DNA of 64,000 nt from Eledone cirrhosa (lineage: Eukaryota > Mollusca > Cephalopoda > Octopoda > Eledonidae), in NCBI GenBank assembly GCA_964016885.1, contig OZ024743.1, positions 21,131,295 through 21,195,294 of the forward strand, in the 5' to 3' direction. A model generated the notes under the pieces. It saw only the letters and a list, made by a program, of their open reading frames with translations, was not told the origin of the DNA and did no database searches. The stretch's first letter is position 1. Every line of letters begins with the position of its first letter. Positions 21,750 to 33,782 of the stretch are shown in pieces. Both the position numbers and the translations under genes were made by a program.

Positions 21750-21921
21750 GTTTTAGTCAGAGTGGGATTTACGTATAAGTTAAACAAGCTATAGCTTAGG
21801 GCCCCCACACAAAAAACAGCGACAATTTGTCGCTGACATAGGACATCTGGACATATAAAGAGCCCCATTATCTTAAATAGCTTAGGGCCTCATCAAATCT
21901 AAATCCGGCCCTGGTTTTAGT
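21750..21921. mobile_element. Small hAT-like MITE with exact 8-bp target duplication
   Basis: Element 21758-21913 (156 bp). Ends CAGAGTGGGATTTACG and, read inward from the right, CAGGGCCGGATTTAGA. Flanked by 'gttttagt' on both sides (21750-21757 and 21914-21921). An inner block 'agcttagggccc' at the left pairs with 'tagcttagggcc' at the right as a direct, not inverted, motif. The centre is an exact palindrome CAGCGACAATTTGTCGCTG (21817-21835), which contains the left breakpoint of the tandem duplication. Confidence 0.75.
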
Positions 21922-22014
21922 TGTCCACGAAGTCGGCAGCAGACGCAGACACACTCTCGATCCTAGCTCACTTAATCCATCGGGACATCCAGGATGTCAA
22001 CTTCGGAAGAAGAG

Positions 22015-22155
22015 AGGGCTGCACCAACACTGAGCTGGTACTTATTTTTATCGACTCCGAAAGGACGAAAAGCAAAGTGGACTTCAACGGAATTTGAACA
22101 TAGAACGTAGAGACCCTGAACAACTAACCAACGCTGGTAACTCGACCAATTTACT
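22015..22155 (-). mobile_element. SINE family 1, diverged (in duplicated block A)
   Basis: 'gagctggtacttatttttat', 'gactccgaaaggacgaaaag' and 'aatttgaacatagaacgtag' show the body and tRNA side on the minus strand. The identical copy is at 25786-25926. Confidence 0.65.
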
Positions 22156-22329
22156 CCAAATGAATATATATATATATATCGGCGACGGGTTGGTAGAACC
22201 ACTGTGTTCAGCGTTCTATATAATGACATTCACTTCTTTTGAATATATCTATGATATTCACTAGTACACGGCGGCATGGAAGCGACACTTGGGGTCTTGC
22301 TGTATATATTTGGAGTATGTGGTGGACTG

Positions 22330-22440
22330 GGGATACGATGTCAATGGCTTCCTTGAGCAACACACTTGCTACGCCACTGATATTCCAGTAGCGTAGTTAA
22401 AACGGGTGAGGGTGGTGAGCGCTCCACCCCACGCGACACT
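22330..22440. mobile_element. Two hAT-like terminus motifs facing away from each other
   Basis: 'ctacgccactgatattccag' followed by 'tagcgtagttaaaacggg': CAGTGGCGTAG-type ends lie back to back around 22373-22400. This suggests two related element ends meeting. Partner ends were not found with certainty. Confidence 0.4.
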
Positions 22441-22595
22441 TTTATAGAAGAAGCACTTATGAATCTATTGTAAATATTTAATTATGTGGCGAGGAAACTC
22501 AAGGAGTGCTCCGCTATTAATTCCCGCGTTTTTTTTTTTATATATAAAACATGAAACTTTTGTGTGTCATTATCTTGATATTGAAAATTTCACTT

Positions 22596-22682
22596 TGCCT
22601 TTCATCCTTACGAGGTCGATAACATAAAGTACCAGTAATGCACTGGGATAATTGCTGTCCTTGTGCCAAAAGTAGAAACCAT
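22596..22682 (+). mobile_element. SINE family 1, 5' part removed by the 1117-bp deletion
   Basis: Begins inside the body ('tgcctttcatccttacgagg') and ends 'ccttgtgccaaaagtagaaa'. The intact homologue is at 27383-27568. The truncation point is the deletion join, not an insertion end. Confidence 0.85.
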
Positions 22683-25592
22683 TATTACTATTTTCTATCA
22701 TTGAAAAGTATCGCCAGGAGGCGATTCGTTGTGATATTGTTGAATTCAGGATCACTTGGGATGGTAGAACATCATCACTATAAGCTTATAGAACGCTCGT
22801 AAGCTTTTCCTTATTCATATGTACATTGGCCATAATACTTACCTAAAAACATATATATCACGATTCATACAGGAAACATTTATCACACTAATGTAGGTTT
22901 TTGAGAGAGGCGCGGAATGTAAAAGTAAGACTCAAAATGCATATGCAGACGTACAGGGAAAAAACAAAATATCTGCTTTCAGTTGCGGCAATATCTCCGT
23001 CGAAGTGTTGCTTTCCATCTCAGTTTTCGTATATTTTCCATTTTATCGGTGTTAATCGATATATGTATATTTTTTTTGCGTAGTTTATCGCTTACAAGTC
23101 CCTCATTTTGTATCTTCACCCGATAAAAAGATAAAGATCGTCAGTTTTAAGAGTTTTGCTTCTACAGCCTATAGGTGCATTCCATGCCTATGCTTTGAAA
23201 CCTAAACTGGCGTGATAAATGTTTCGTATATGAATCAAAATAAATTAGCTCTCTGTCATTATATAGAATGCTCTTTTCCTTCCTACGTACCTTCTCGATT
23301 CATACATATACACATAGGCCATAGTACCTAACTCTAAATACAAGGCGTGACAATGTTCAGTGAAGTGTTCAGTGCCAGATTATACTATGTACTCTGCACT
23401 AAATGCTTTATTTCTATAATACCACAATACACCTAGCATTTACGAACTTACTTAAGGTAGCATAAGTGGAGAGTATGGGTGCAGTCCGTTTCTCCCCAGA
23501 ATGTTGTGTCTGTTGTATATATTTGAGTGTGTGGACAGATTAGAAGGTTGCATTGGGCGGTACACACATTCAATGCCATTTAAATTCTTTCAAACTATCA
23601 AATTACATTTAAGATTTTGAACGTGTTTTCTTCTCTATTGAAATAATATAATACCTTACAAGTATACTAAACCCAATATGAATAATATTTCCTGCCATAA
23701 GCAAATTGCGTTCTATTTCTACCTGAATATTGAAATTAATGCAATAAAAAGTTATTGGTGCAGAACAAAACATAAACCTCGCATGGAGATCCACTCATGA
23801 AAAAGAAAACGAGGGTGATTGCTTGGACGCACGCACCTTCACACAGACAGACAGAATCACTACATTGAGAGACGCCCAAACAAATTATACTCAAATATCT
23901 TATATAGGCCACAATCTAAATAATTCTAGAAGCTTTCTTTTTATGATAAAATGATATAAAGCACCACGATATTTGCCAAGTAGAGTTAACCATGTCTCTG
24001 AAATCACAATGCAGTGACTGCCAGGGGTGGATTAAGCTTGCACAGGACCCTTGTTTGTTGCTTATACTTTCTTATGTGCGTTCACACTTCACTCGATCAA
24101 ACACTACGTTTTCGTATAAATTCGTTGGAGATTCACTAACTGTGACTGATTTTGTTTATAATAATCTTGTTCTTGCAATATCGTGATGTATCTGGCTGTA
24201 ATTTGTTTGCAAAACTAATAATTATTTCTAACATTGGCACAAGGCTATCAATTTAGGGGGAAGGGAAAGGCGATTATACCAATCTGAGTACTTTACTGGT
24301 ACTTTATTTTATCGACTGCGAACAGATGAAAAGGCTAAGTTGATCTCGGCGAGATTTAAAATCAGAATGTAGAGATCAGTAAGGAAATACTGCAATGAAT
24401 TTCAGCCGACGCTTGAACTATTCAGAAGCAAAAAGTAAGTTAGACTGAAGATACTGAAGTTTATATGTTTAAGCTTTAGTAATACTTGTGTTAGACATTT
24501 ATTCAGAGTAGTAACACATAGTATACTATTAAAATAAGTACCAAACTCATCACGTGTTGTCTTTCAATTGTATTTGGTATTTTATCATTGGGCATCTTTC
24601 AGTTTTGTAGTTTACATCATGGCATCAACTGTGTGTAATAGTCTAAAGAAGTTTGAGTCTATTGTTTAATCGAAATCTAGAATTTACAAGGAATTTACTG
24701 TTCTTTCAGTTGTGTTGTTATGTTAAGAAGCACCGGTGTTTGACGTATTAAGAATAAACTCACGGCATATAAATTCTAAAACATCCTCTATGATAAATTC
24801 ATTGATGTCATAGAAATCAACAGAAATCTATGTCCAACAATATTATCAACATTTTAGAGACTAAGCCAACTCATTATCAGTTAAACATGAACACATTATG
24901 AGTTAATCACTTACCTTTAATAAATGTTACTGAATCTAATCCATTCGTGATTATTGATCTTGTTGTTTCTTGTCCACATAGTTTTAGAATTTATTGTTTT
25001 CTTCCTTCGTGTTACAAGGTCGGCTGGCACATTACAATAAATGCAGTGAGTTATTGAAGCATATTTTGTTCGCTTTCAAATTTGACTGGTCGTGTTTCGT
25101 TTTGTATAGAGAAGGCTAGAAGCCCCTCATATTTGCAGGTTTCAAATATGTCTTGAATTTGTGATCAGGTGATGATTGTTTGCTGTATCTCAACAATTCA
25201 TTTTGATGTTAAACTTTGTGTAGGGAAAAAGAATATCATGAAGGCAGGGTTTGGCAAGCACCAACAGAGAATTATATGGAATGGCTTAGAATGGAATCCA
25301 TCATTGGTAGAGTGTATTGTTTTGAAACATTTGTCTTTGAGGCCACTGTTTTAAGGCAAACAAAATTGTTGCGACGGTTAATATGTCTAAATTAATCGCT
25401 TTCCACACTTTATATGCTTGAATAAAGAGAGAGCATCGTCGATACCAAATCATCTTTCCCCAATAAAAAAAAAGAGAGAAAAAGAATGAATTGCTGCAAG
25501 GAGTTTTGGAATGTTTGTCAGAACAAAAGGAAATATGTTATTTATTATATTGTAACTAGAGATGAAACCGTTCTTGTATTATGTCCCTCTAT
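22683..25592. other. Rest of duplicated block B, no gene recognised
   Basis: Apart from the SINE at 24212-24415 there is no supported exon. Short open frames (22901-23083, 23609-23794, 23992-24186, 25169-25354) recur identically in unit 2 only because the DNA is duplicated. A hAT-end-like 'ccaggggtggattaagc' is at 24021. Confidence 0.5.
24212..24415 (-). mobile_element. SINE family 1, diverged (in duplicated block B)
   Basis: 'cattggcacaaggctatcaa', 'tactttattttatcgactgc' and 'tctcggcgagattta' on the minus strand. Identical copy at 29100-29303. Confidence 0.75.
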
Positions 25593-25785
25593 ACAATTTG
25601 TCGCTGACATAGGACATCTGGACATATAAAGAGCCCCATTATCTTAAATAGCTTAGGGCCTCATCAAATCTAAATCCGGCCCTGGTTTTAGTTGTCCACG
25701 AAGTCGGCAGCAGACGCAGACACACTCTCGATCCTAGCTCACTTAATCCATCGGGACATCCAGGATGTCAACTTCGGAAGAAGAG

Positions 25786-25926
25786 AGGGCTGCACCAACA
25801 CTGAGCTGGTACTTATTTTTATCGACTCCGAAAGGACGAAAAGCAAAGTGGACTTCAACGGAATTTGAACATAGAACGTAGAGACCCTGAACAACTAACC
25901 AACGCTGGTAACTCGACCAATTTACT
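25786..25926 (-). mobile_element. SINE family 1 (unit 2 copy of 22015-22155)
   Basis: Identical by position and sequence to the copy in unit 1. Confidence 0.65.
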
Positions 25927-26920
25927 CCAAATGAATATATATATATATATCGGCGACGGGTTGGTAGAACCACTGTGTTCAGCGTTCTATATAATGACAT
26001 TCACTTCTTTTGAATATATCTATGATATTCACTAGTACACGGCGGCATGGAAGCGACACTTGGGGTCTTGCTGTATATATTTGGAGTATGTGGTGGACTG
26101 GGGATACGATGTCAATGGCTTCCTTGAGCAACACACTTGCTACGCCACTGATATTCCAGTAGCGTAGTTAAAACGGGTGAGGGTGGTGAGCGCTCCACCC
26201 CACGCGACACTTTTATAGAAGAAGCACTTATGAATCTATTGTAAATATTTAATTATGTGGCGAGGAAACTCAAGGAGTGCTCCGCTATTAATTCCCGCGT
26301 TTTTTTTTTTATATATAAAACATGAAACTTTTGTGTGTCATTATCTTGATATTGAAAATTTCACTTCATATCATGTGCACATTTTATTGTGACCGTTTAT
26401 AGCTTGTCACATCATCACCGATCTATTGATCAGCAAAGAATGTGAATAACACCATCGTAACTGATATCGAAATTATTTTTAATTTTCGTTCCAATTTACA
26501 GTTCTCTACAATCTCAAAACGAATAACACTTTAGACGTATCTATTTTTTGTGTTTAAATATATTACACTAAGCCAAGTCACTTAAAAAAAAACACATAAA
26601 TAATGAAAACAAAATCTAAACAGCTTAAAAGAGAAACAGAGTTTTCTAAATACATTTATTGGGGTGGTGGAGGGTTAGGCAGAGATATCTCAACATAATA
26701 TATTTTATTTTATTGAAGTGCTTGAAACATTTCCTTTATGGGGCTATTAAAACAATACTCATAGGTACAGGGATCCTTTAAAAGTAAGTTAACCACCACT
26801 AATAGAATTGTACTGGAAAGGGAAGTTACGTGGACTTATTTTTATCACCTATAAATCATATGCTTATCTAAGAAATTATTATATATTACAATTTTGTAGA
26901 ATAGCATATTTGTTATAGTT

Positions 26921-27151
26921 ATTATTACTATTTCCTAGGTGGATTGGTAGAATCAGTAGAGCGTCGGGGACAAATGCAAACTTTTATGTTCTGAGTTCAA
27001 ATCCTACCGAAGTCAACTTTGCATTTGATCCTCACGAGGTCGATAAAATAAAGTACCAGTTACGTACTAGGGCTGATGTAATCGACTTTTCCCTTAGTTT
27101 CCATATTGCTGGCCTTGTATCACTGTTAGAAATAATTATTACTATTTCCTA
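26921..27151 (+). mobile_element. SINE family 1, full length, with 17-bp target duplication
   Basis: SINE at about 26938-27134: head 'ggtggattggtagaatcagt', body 'gtcgataaaataaagtacca', tail 'ttgctggccttgtatcac'. Flanked by 'attattactatttccta' at 26921-26937 and 27135-27151 (identical). Confidence 0.9.
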
Positions 27152-27152
27152 T

Positions 27153-27378
27153 AGGGGGGTGCTTTGACGGAATCGTTATATTGACAGAATCGTTATAATG
27201 TCGGACAAAATGTTTTGCGGTATTTAGTTTCGGTCCTTTATGTTCTGTTTTCAAATCCCGCCGAGGTCAACTTTGTCTTTAAAGGTCTATAAAATAAAGT
27301 ACCAGTTACATACTGGGGGCTGATGTTATCGACTTGCCCCTCCCCACACATTGCTCGCTTTGTGTCTAAATTAGAAAC
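27153..27378 (+). mobile_element. SINE family 1, diverged, with a duplicated head
   Basis: The head motif 'gacggaatcgttatattgac' is immediately followed by a second 'agaatcgttataatgtcg', so the tRNA-like start is partly repeated. Body 'ttcaaatcccgccgaggtca'; tail 'ctttgtgtctaaattagaaa'. Lies directly after the SINE at 26938. Confidence 0.8.
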
Positions 27379-27380
27379 TA

Positions 27381-27568
27381 GGAGGGTGGATTGGCAGTAT
27401 CGGTAGAGGGTCTGACGCCATGCTTTGCAGAATAGAGTTACGGCCCTTTATGATCTGTGTTCAAATCCCGCCGAGGCTAATTTTGCCTTTCATCCTTACG
27501 AGGTCGATAAAATAAAGTACCAGTAATGCACTGGGATAATTGCTGTCCTTGTGCCAAAAGTAGAAACC
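27381..27568 (+). mobile_element. SINE family 1, full length
   Basis: Head 'gggtggattggcagtatcgg', 'gccctttatgatctgtgttc', body, and tail 'ccttgtgccaaaagtagaaa'. Best-preserved plus-strand copy in the window; third in a head-to-tail run of three. Confidence 0.9.
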
Positions 27569-29099
27569 ATTATTACTATTTTCTATCATTGAAAAGTATC
27601 GCCAGGAGGCGATTCGTTGTGATATTGTTGAATTCAGGATCACTTGGGATGGTAGAACATCATCACTATAAGCTTATAGAACGCTCGTAAGCTTTTCCTT
27701 ATTCATATGTACATTGGCCATAATACTTACCTAAAAACATATATATCACGATTCATACAGGAAACATTTATCACACTAATGTAGGTTTTTGAGAGAGGCG
27801 CGGAATGTAAAAGTAAGACTCAAAATGCATATGCAGACGTACAGGGAAAAAACAAAATATCTGCTTTCAGTTGCGGCAATATCTCCGTCGAAGTGTTGCT
27901 TTCCATCTCAGTTTTCGTATATTTTCCATTTTATCGGTGTTAATCGATATATGTATATTTTTTTTGCGTAGTTTATCGCTTACAAGTCCCTCATTTTGTA
28001 TCTTCACCCGATAAAAAGATAAAGATCGTCAGTTTTAAGAGTTTTGCTTCTACAGCCTATAGGTGCATTCCATGCCTATGCTTTGAAACCTAAACTGGCG
28101 TGATAAATGTTTCGTATATGAATCAAAATAAATTAGCTCTCTGTCATTATATAGAATGCTCTTTTCCTTCCTACGTACCTTCTCGATTCATACATATACA
28201 CATAGGCCATAGTACCTAACTCTAAATACAAGGCGTGACAATGTTCAGTGAAGTGTTCAGTGCCAGATTATACTATGTACTCTGCACTAAATGCTTTATT
28301 TCTATAATACCACAATACACCTAGCATTTACGAACTTACTTAAGGTAGCATAGGTGGAGAGTATGGGTGCAGTCCGTTTCTCCCCAGAATGTTGTGTCTG
28401 TTGTATATATTTGAGTGTGTGGACAGATTAGAAGGTTGCATTGGGCGGTACACACATTCAATGCCATTTAAATTCTTTCAAACTATCAAATTACATTTAA
28501 GATTTTGAACGTGTTTTCTTCTCTATTGAAATAATATAATACCTTACAAGTATACTAAACCCAATATGAATAATATTTCCTGCCATAAGCAAATTGCGTT
28601 CTATTTCTACCTGAATATTGAAATTAATGCAATAAAAAGTTATTGGTGCAGAACAAAACATAAACCTCGCATGGAGATCCACTCATGAAAAAGAAAACGA
28701 GGGTGATTGCTTGGACGCACGCACCTTCACACAGACAGACAGAATCACTACATTGAGAGACGCCCAAACAAATTATACTCAAATATCTTATATAGGCCAC
28801 AATCTAAATAATTCTAGAAGCTTTCTTTTTATGATAAAATGATATAAAGCACCACGATATTTGCCAAGTAGAGTTAACCATGTCTCTGAAATCACAATGC
28901 AGTGACTGCCAGGGGTGGATTAAGCTTGCACAGGACCCTTGTTTGTTGCTTATACTTTCTTATGTGCGTTCACACTTCACTCGATCAAACACTACGTTTT
29001 CGTATAAATTCGTTGGAGATTCACTAACTGTGACTGATTTTGTTTATAATAATCTTGTTCTTGCAATATCGTGATGTATCTGGCTGTAATTTGTTTGCA

Positions 29100-29303
29100 A
29101 AACTAATAATTATTTCTAACATTGGCACAAGGCTATCAATTTAGGGGGAAGGGAAAGGCGATTATACCAATCTGAGTACTTTACTGGTACTTTATTTTAT
29201 CGACTGCGAACAGATGAAAAGGCTAAGTTGATCTCGGCGAGATTTAAAATCAGAATGTAGAGATCAGTAAGGAAATACTGCAATGAATTTCAGCCGACGC
29301 TTG
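29100..29303 (-). mobile_element. SINE family 1 (unit 2 copy of 24212-24415)
   Basis: Same as the unit 1 copy. Confidence 0.75.
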
Positions 29304-30480
29304 AACTATTCAGAAGCAAAAAGTAAGTTAGACTGAAGATACTGAAGTTTATATGTTTAAGCTTTAGTAATACTTGTGTTAGACATTTATTCAGAGTAGT
29401 AACACATAGTATACTATTAAAATAAGTACCAAACTCATCACGTGTTGTCTTTCAATTGTATTTGGTATTTTATCATTGGGCATCTTTCAGTTTTGTAGTT
29501 TACATCATGGCATCAACTGTGTGTAATAGTCTAAAGAAGTTTGAGTCTATTGTTTAATCGAAATCTAGAATTTACAAGGAATTTACTGTTCTTTCAGTTG
29601 TGTTGTTATGTTAAGAAGCACCGGTGTTTGACGTATTAAGAATAAACTCACGGCATATAAATTCTAAAACATCCTCTATGATAAATTCATTGATGTCATA
29701 GAAATCAACAGAAATCTATGTCCAACAATATTATCAACATTTTAGAGACTAAGCCAACTCATTATCAGTTAAACATGAACACATTATGAGTTAATCACTT
29801 ACCTTTAATAAATGTTACTGAATCTAATCCATTCGTGATTATTGATCTTGTTGTTTCTTGTCCACATAGTTTTAGAATTTATTGTTTTCTTCCTTCGTGT
29901 TACAAGGTCGGCTGGCACATTACAATAAATGCAGTGAGTTATTGAAGCATATTTTGTTCGCTTTCAAATTTGACTGGTCGTGTTTCGTTTTGTATAGAGA
30001 AGGCTAGAAGCCCCTCATATTTGCAGGTTTCAAATATGTCTTGAATTTGTGATCAGGTGATGATTGTTTGCTGTATCTCAACAATTCATTTTGATGTTAA
30101 ACTTTGTGTAGGGAAAAAGAATATCATGAAGGCAGGGTTTGGCAAGCACCAACAGAGAATTATATGGAATGGCTTAGAATGGAATCCATCATTGGTAGAG
30201 TGTATTGTTTTGAAACATTTGTCTTTGAGGCCACTGTTTTAAGGCAAACAAAATTGTTGCGACGGTTAATATGTCTAAATTAATCGCTTTCCACACTTTA
30301 TATGCTTGAATAAAGAGAGAGCATCGTCGATACCAAATCATCTTTCCCCAATAAAAAAAAAGAGAGAAAAAGAATGAATTGCTGCAAGGAGTTTTGGAAT
30401 GTTTGTCAGAACAAAAGGAAATATGTTATTTATTATATTGTAACTAGAGATGAAACCGTTCTTGTATTATGTCCCTCTAT

Positions 30481-31239
30481 ATGAAAGAGAATCCCTTCTT
30501 AGAAAAGCCAATCTCTCAACAGCGACCAAAAACGTTATGGCAACTATTTGGGGCGAAATAGGCAATTTTGGAATGCGGCTTCACAAAATCAGACACTCTT
30601 CCTCCGTGAAACCCCAATTTAGTCCCCATTTGACATTTTCTATTTTCAAAATTCAAATCTGAACTGAGAGGGAAAAATTTTCAAATGATGATAAAATGAA
30701 AGCTGCTGTTTTTTTAGCATTTTCAGTCGAAAAACAATGTCTACATATAATAGAGATTTCAAGTGCTAATTCAATGATGTCATAAATGTATTCAGATAGA
30801 AATTCTTTTTCAGTTCTTTTATTTTTCTAATTAAACCAAGGACTATTACACCATTCCCTTCGTTGCACATTTTACTATGCCTTTTGTATTAATTCGGCCT
30901 TAAGTTTATTGTATACTTATTTCTAGTACTATAGTTATATATTTATCTATTTTTTGTTGAAAGACACAAATTTTCCTGTCTATTTTTTGCTATGATATCG
31001 TCTTACAAGCATCTTTACCAATAGTGTGGTTTTCCAATTTGTTTTGTAACCTGGTATTATTAGTAGAATGCCAGTTTAATGTGTAAAATTACACGCCAGC
31101 AGGTGACAAACGCGGTAATTACCCCTTCCTCTTATGTGACTGTTTTTCTATGTGTATATATAATAGACGGCAGAACCGCCCTATTGGTAGGATGCGGTGA
31201 CAATGTTATAAAAGCTCGTCTAACAACACTAGTGGTCAA
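30481..31239. other. No recognised gene
   Basis: Unique sequence after the duplication. A 70-codon open frame starting at 30450 spans the duplication edge and has no motif. Confidence 0.45.
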
Positions 31240-31449
31240 AGCACCGATGCTATCGGTAGAACGTCGAACAACATGCTTCGCGGCATAGAGTTACGGCCCT
31301 TTATATTCTGAGGTCAAATCCCGCCGAGGTTAGCTTTACTTTTCATCGTTACGGGGTCAATAAAATAAAGCACCAGTAATGCACTGGGTTGATTTAATCG
31401 ACGTTCCCCTTTCCTTCAAATTGTTGGCCTTGTGCCAAATATAGAAACA
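31240..31449 (+). mobile_element. SINE family 1, full length
   Basis: Head 'gatgctatcggtagaacgtc', 'gttacggccctttatattct', 'aaatcccgccgaggttagct', tail 'ttggccttgtgccaaatata'. Confidence 0.85.
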
Positions 31450-31499
31450 ATTATTAGCTGTTTCTACTATTTATTCCACTTATGTTTCCTCTTCTCTTA

Positions 31500-32262
<763 letters not shown>

Positions 32263-32519
32263 GGTGGTTTGTACCTCGGATCAATTACCAGTAAGTAATA
32301 CTTATTGCAAAAATGCGACGAACTCGTTTTGGACTATAACGATTTTTCTCTTTCTGGAGAAATGCAATAATTTATTACGCAATGCATACTAGCATGGGAT
32401 TTTGCAGTCAGCGCATGTAAACCGTTATTGTACAGAAACATATGTTAAAGAATGAACTCCTTCTGACCAATTCTTCCTGTCTAGTTATTCCCGTTTTATT
32501 TTCTGGTACCATACTTATT

Positions 32520-32527
32520 AAACACAC

Positions 32528-32615
<88 letters not shown>

Positions 32616-32625
32616 TATATATATA
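32520..32625. repeat. (CA)n(TA)n microsatellite
   Basis: About 80 bp CA then about 25 bp TA, directly before the GC-rich hairpin. Confidence 0.95.
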
Positions 32626-32685
32626 GGAAAAGAGTCAGGACCCCGACGGCAGAGCTCAGCCGTCGGGGTGCTGACTCTTTTCCTA
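32624..32685. repeat. GC-rich hairpin with 27-bp arms
   Basis: Arms 32624-32650 and 32659-32685 pair at 26 of 27 positions around the 8-base loop 'agagctca'; the stem includes CCCCGACGGC. It has the strength of an intrinsic terminator stem but no such role is expected in an animal genome. Possibly a repeat end. Confidence 0.8.
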
Positions 32686-32770
32686 TTACCCACTTTACTA
32701 CCCTAAGTATCGAGTGCTCTGGTGCGTTATGGTCCACCTGCTTTATTACCACTCTTTCTTTATATATATA

Positions 32771-32800
32771 CTAGCATTAAAGCCCGGCGTTGCTCGGGGT
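32771..32800 (-). mobile_element. Candidate Helitron 3' terminus
   Basis: On the minus strand a GC-rich 'CCCGAGCAACGCCGGG' block is followed 8 bases later by CTAG and then T, matching the Helitron end pattern (small hairpin, then CTRR, insertion before T). Only four stem pairs are perfect. The other end (TC) was not located; the element would extend to higher coordinates. Confidence 0.35.
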
Positions 32801-33083
32801 CAGTAAGTTACCAAAGTTAGGTTGCACCACCCGTTTTATGGCAGCACTTTTTTGTCTGCCAGGCATTGTCTGCCAGGCATTGTCTGCCAGAATTGCAGAC
32901 CTGGACTGCCGAAGCAGGAGCTGCGCCAGCAGTGACAACTGTAGTTTTGCCTATGGATATTATCTCTGTGCAAAGAAGTGTTGAAATTTATTGTTTCACA
33001 GTACTTGCGCAACACGCGCGTAGACGATGCCAGCCGAACAACAGAGCTGCGATGGAGTTGTTCTGCATGGTTGTCTAATGTGT

Positions 33084-33265
33084 GTTTTCTAAATTTAAGA
33101 CAGTAGGGAGGGGTGTGATATGGGGGAGAGTTAGCTGCTGTTTCTAGCAGGTTTAGTGACCTCATAGAGGATATGTTTTCTAAATTTAAGACAGTAGGGA
33201 GTGGTGTGATATGGGAGAGAGTTAGCTGCTGTTTCTAGTAGGTTTAGTGACCACATAGAGGATAT
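33084..33265 (+). repeat. 91-bp tandem duplication
   Basis: 33084-33174 and 33175-33265 are copies with a few substitutions ('gttttctaaatttaagacag' starts both, 'catagaggatat' ends both). The unit contains 'ttagctgctgtttctag' with 'aggtttagtgacc', similar to the right part of repeat family 3. Confidence 0.85.
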
Positions 33266-33782
33266 TATTGTGTATAGTAAATGAACTGATACTTCTTTCT
33301 TCCACGTTCATTGATAGATGTTTTAAAAAAGATTTATCGCTATTTTTTTGTTGTTGAATAAATTTATCTGTTGCTTTTGAATAAGTGTTGTTTCGTATGA
33401 AATGTAATAAGTTCTCTTTGTCATTGAAGTAAATAAATGTTTGACCGTTCCACACTCAAAAACAAACGTTCTCGCTCTCTCTCTCCCTCTCACTCTCTCT
33501 CTCTCTCTCTCTCTCTCTTAAAGTTTAAGGGGAGTAGAAAGAGATAATCTGATTGTATTAGAGGGGTAAAGCGTCATGTATTTAGTTTTATCGATTATTT
33601 CCATAATTGTGGGGAATGTGAATGAAATAAATAGTCGTTGACCTGAATTAGACCATTTACAACATTCTTACAGACATTGAGTCGAATCGGTTTGAAATTG
33701 TGCAAATGTAAAAACATGGAACATGCACACACACACACAACAACAACAACAACAATCTGCCTTTTATAGATAATGATATATA
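33266..33782. other. No gene recognised; (CT)n and (AAC)n microsatellites
   Basis: (CT)n at about 33474-33520 and (CA)n/(AAC)n at about 33725-33757. A 77-codon minus-strand frame (33455-33222) has an ordinary composition ('YSKATDKFIQQQKNSDKS') but no recognised domain and overlaps the 91-bp repeat; not called as a gene. Confidence 0.5.

Larger units (their letters stand above)
21822..25592. repeat. Tandem segmental duplication, unit 1 (3771 bp, carries a 1117-bp deletion)
   Basis: Consists of block A (21822-22595) joined directly to block B (22596-25592). A recurs at a fixed offset of 3771 bp (25593-26366) and B at 4888 bp (27484-30480), with no length differences. Only two base differences were seen by eye, near 22617 and 23459. 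Compared with unit 2, the 1117 bp between A and B are absent, with a 2-bp TT overlap at the join. Confidence 0.95.
25593..30480. repeat. Tandem segmental duplication, unit 2 (4888 bp)
   Basis: Contains A (25593-26366), a unique middle (26367-27483, including two complete SINEs and the head of a third) and B (27484-30480). Begins immediately after the end of unit 1 at 'ctctat|acaattt', inside what was a hAT-like MITE, so unit 2 holds only the right part of that MITE. Confidence 0.95.

Noticed and set aside
25169..25354. 61-codon open frame with ordinary composition
   Set aside because: No splice sites, motif or start context; flanks are AT-rich non-coding.
22901..30242. Conserved short proteins because identical open frames occur twice
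   Set aside because: Identity is explained by the tandem DNA duplication; it says nothing about selection on protein.
32624..32685. Rho-independent terminator
   Set aside because: Shape fits but this is eukaryotic DNA with no operon or gene ending here.
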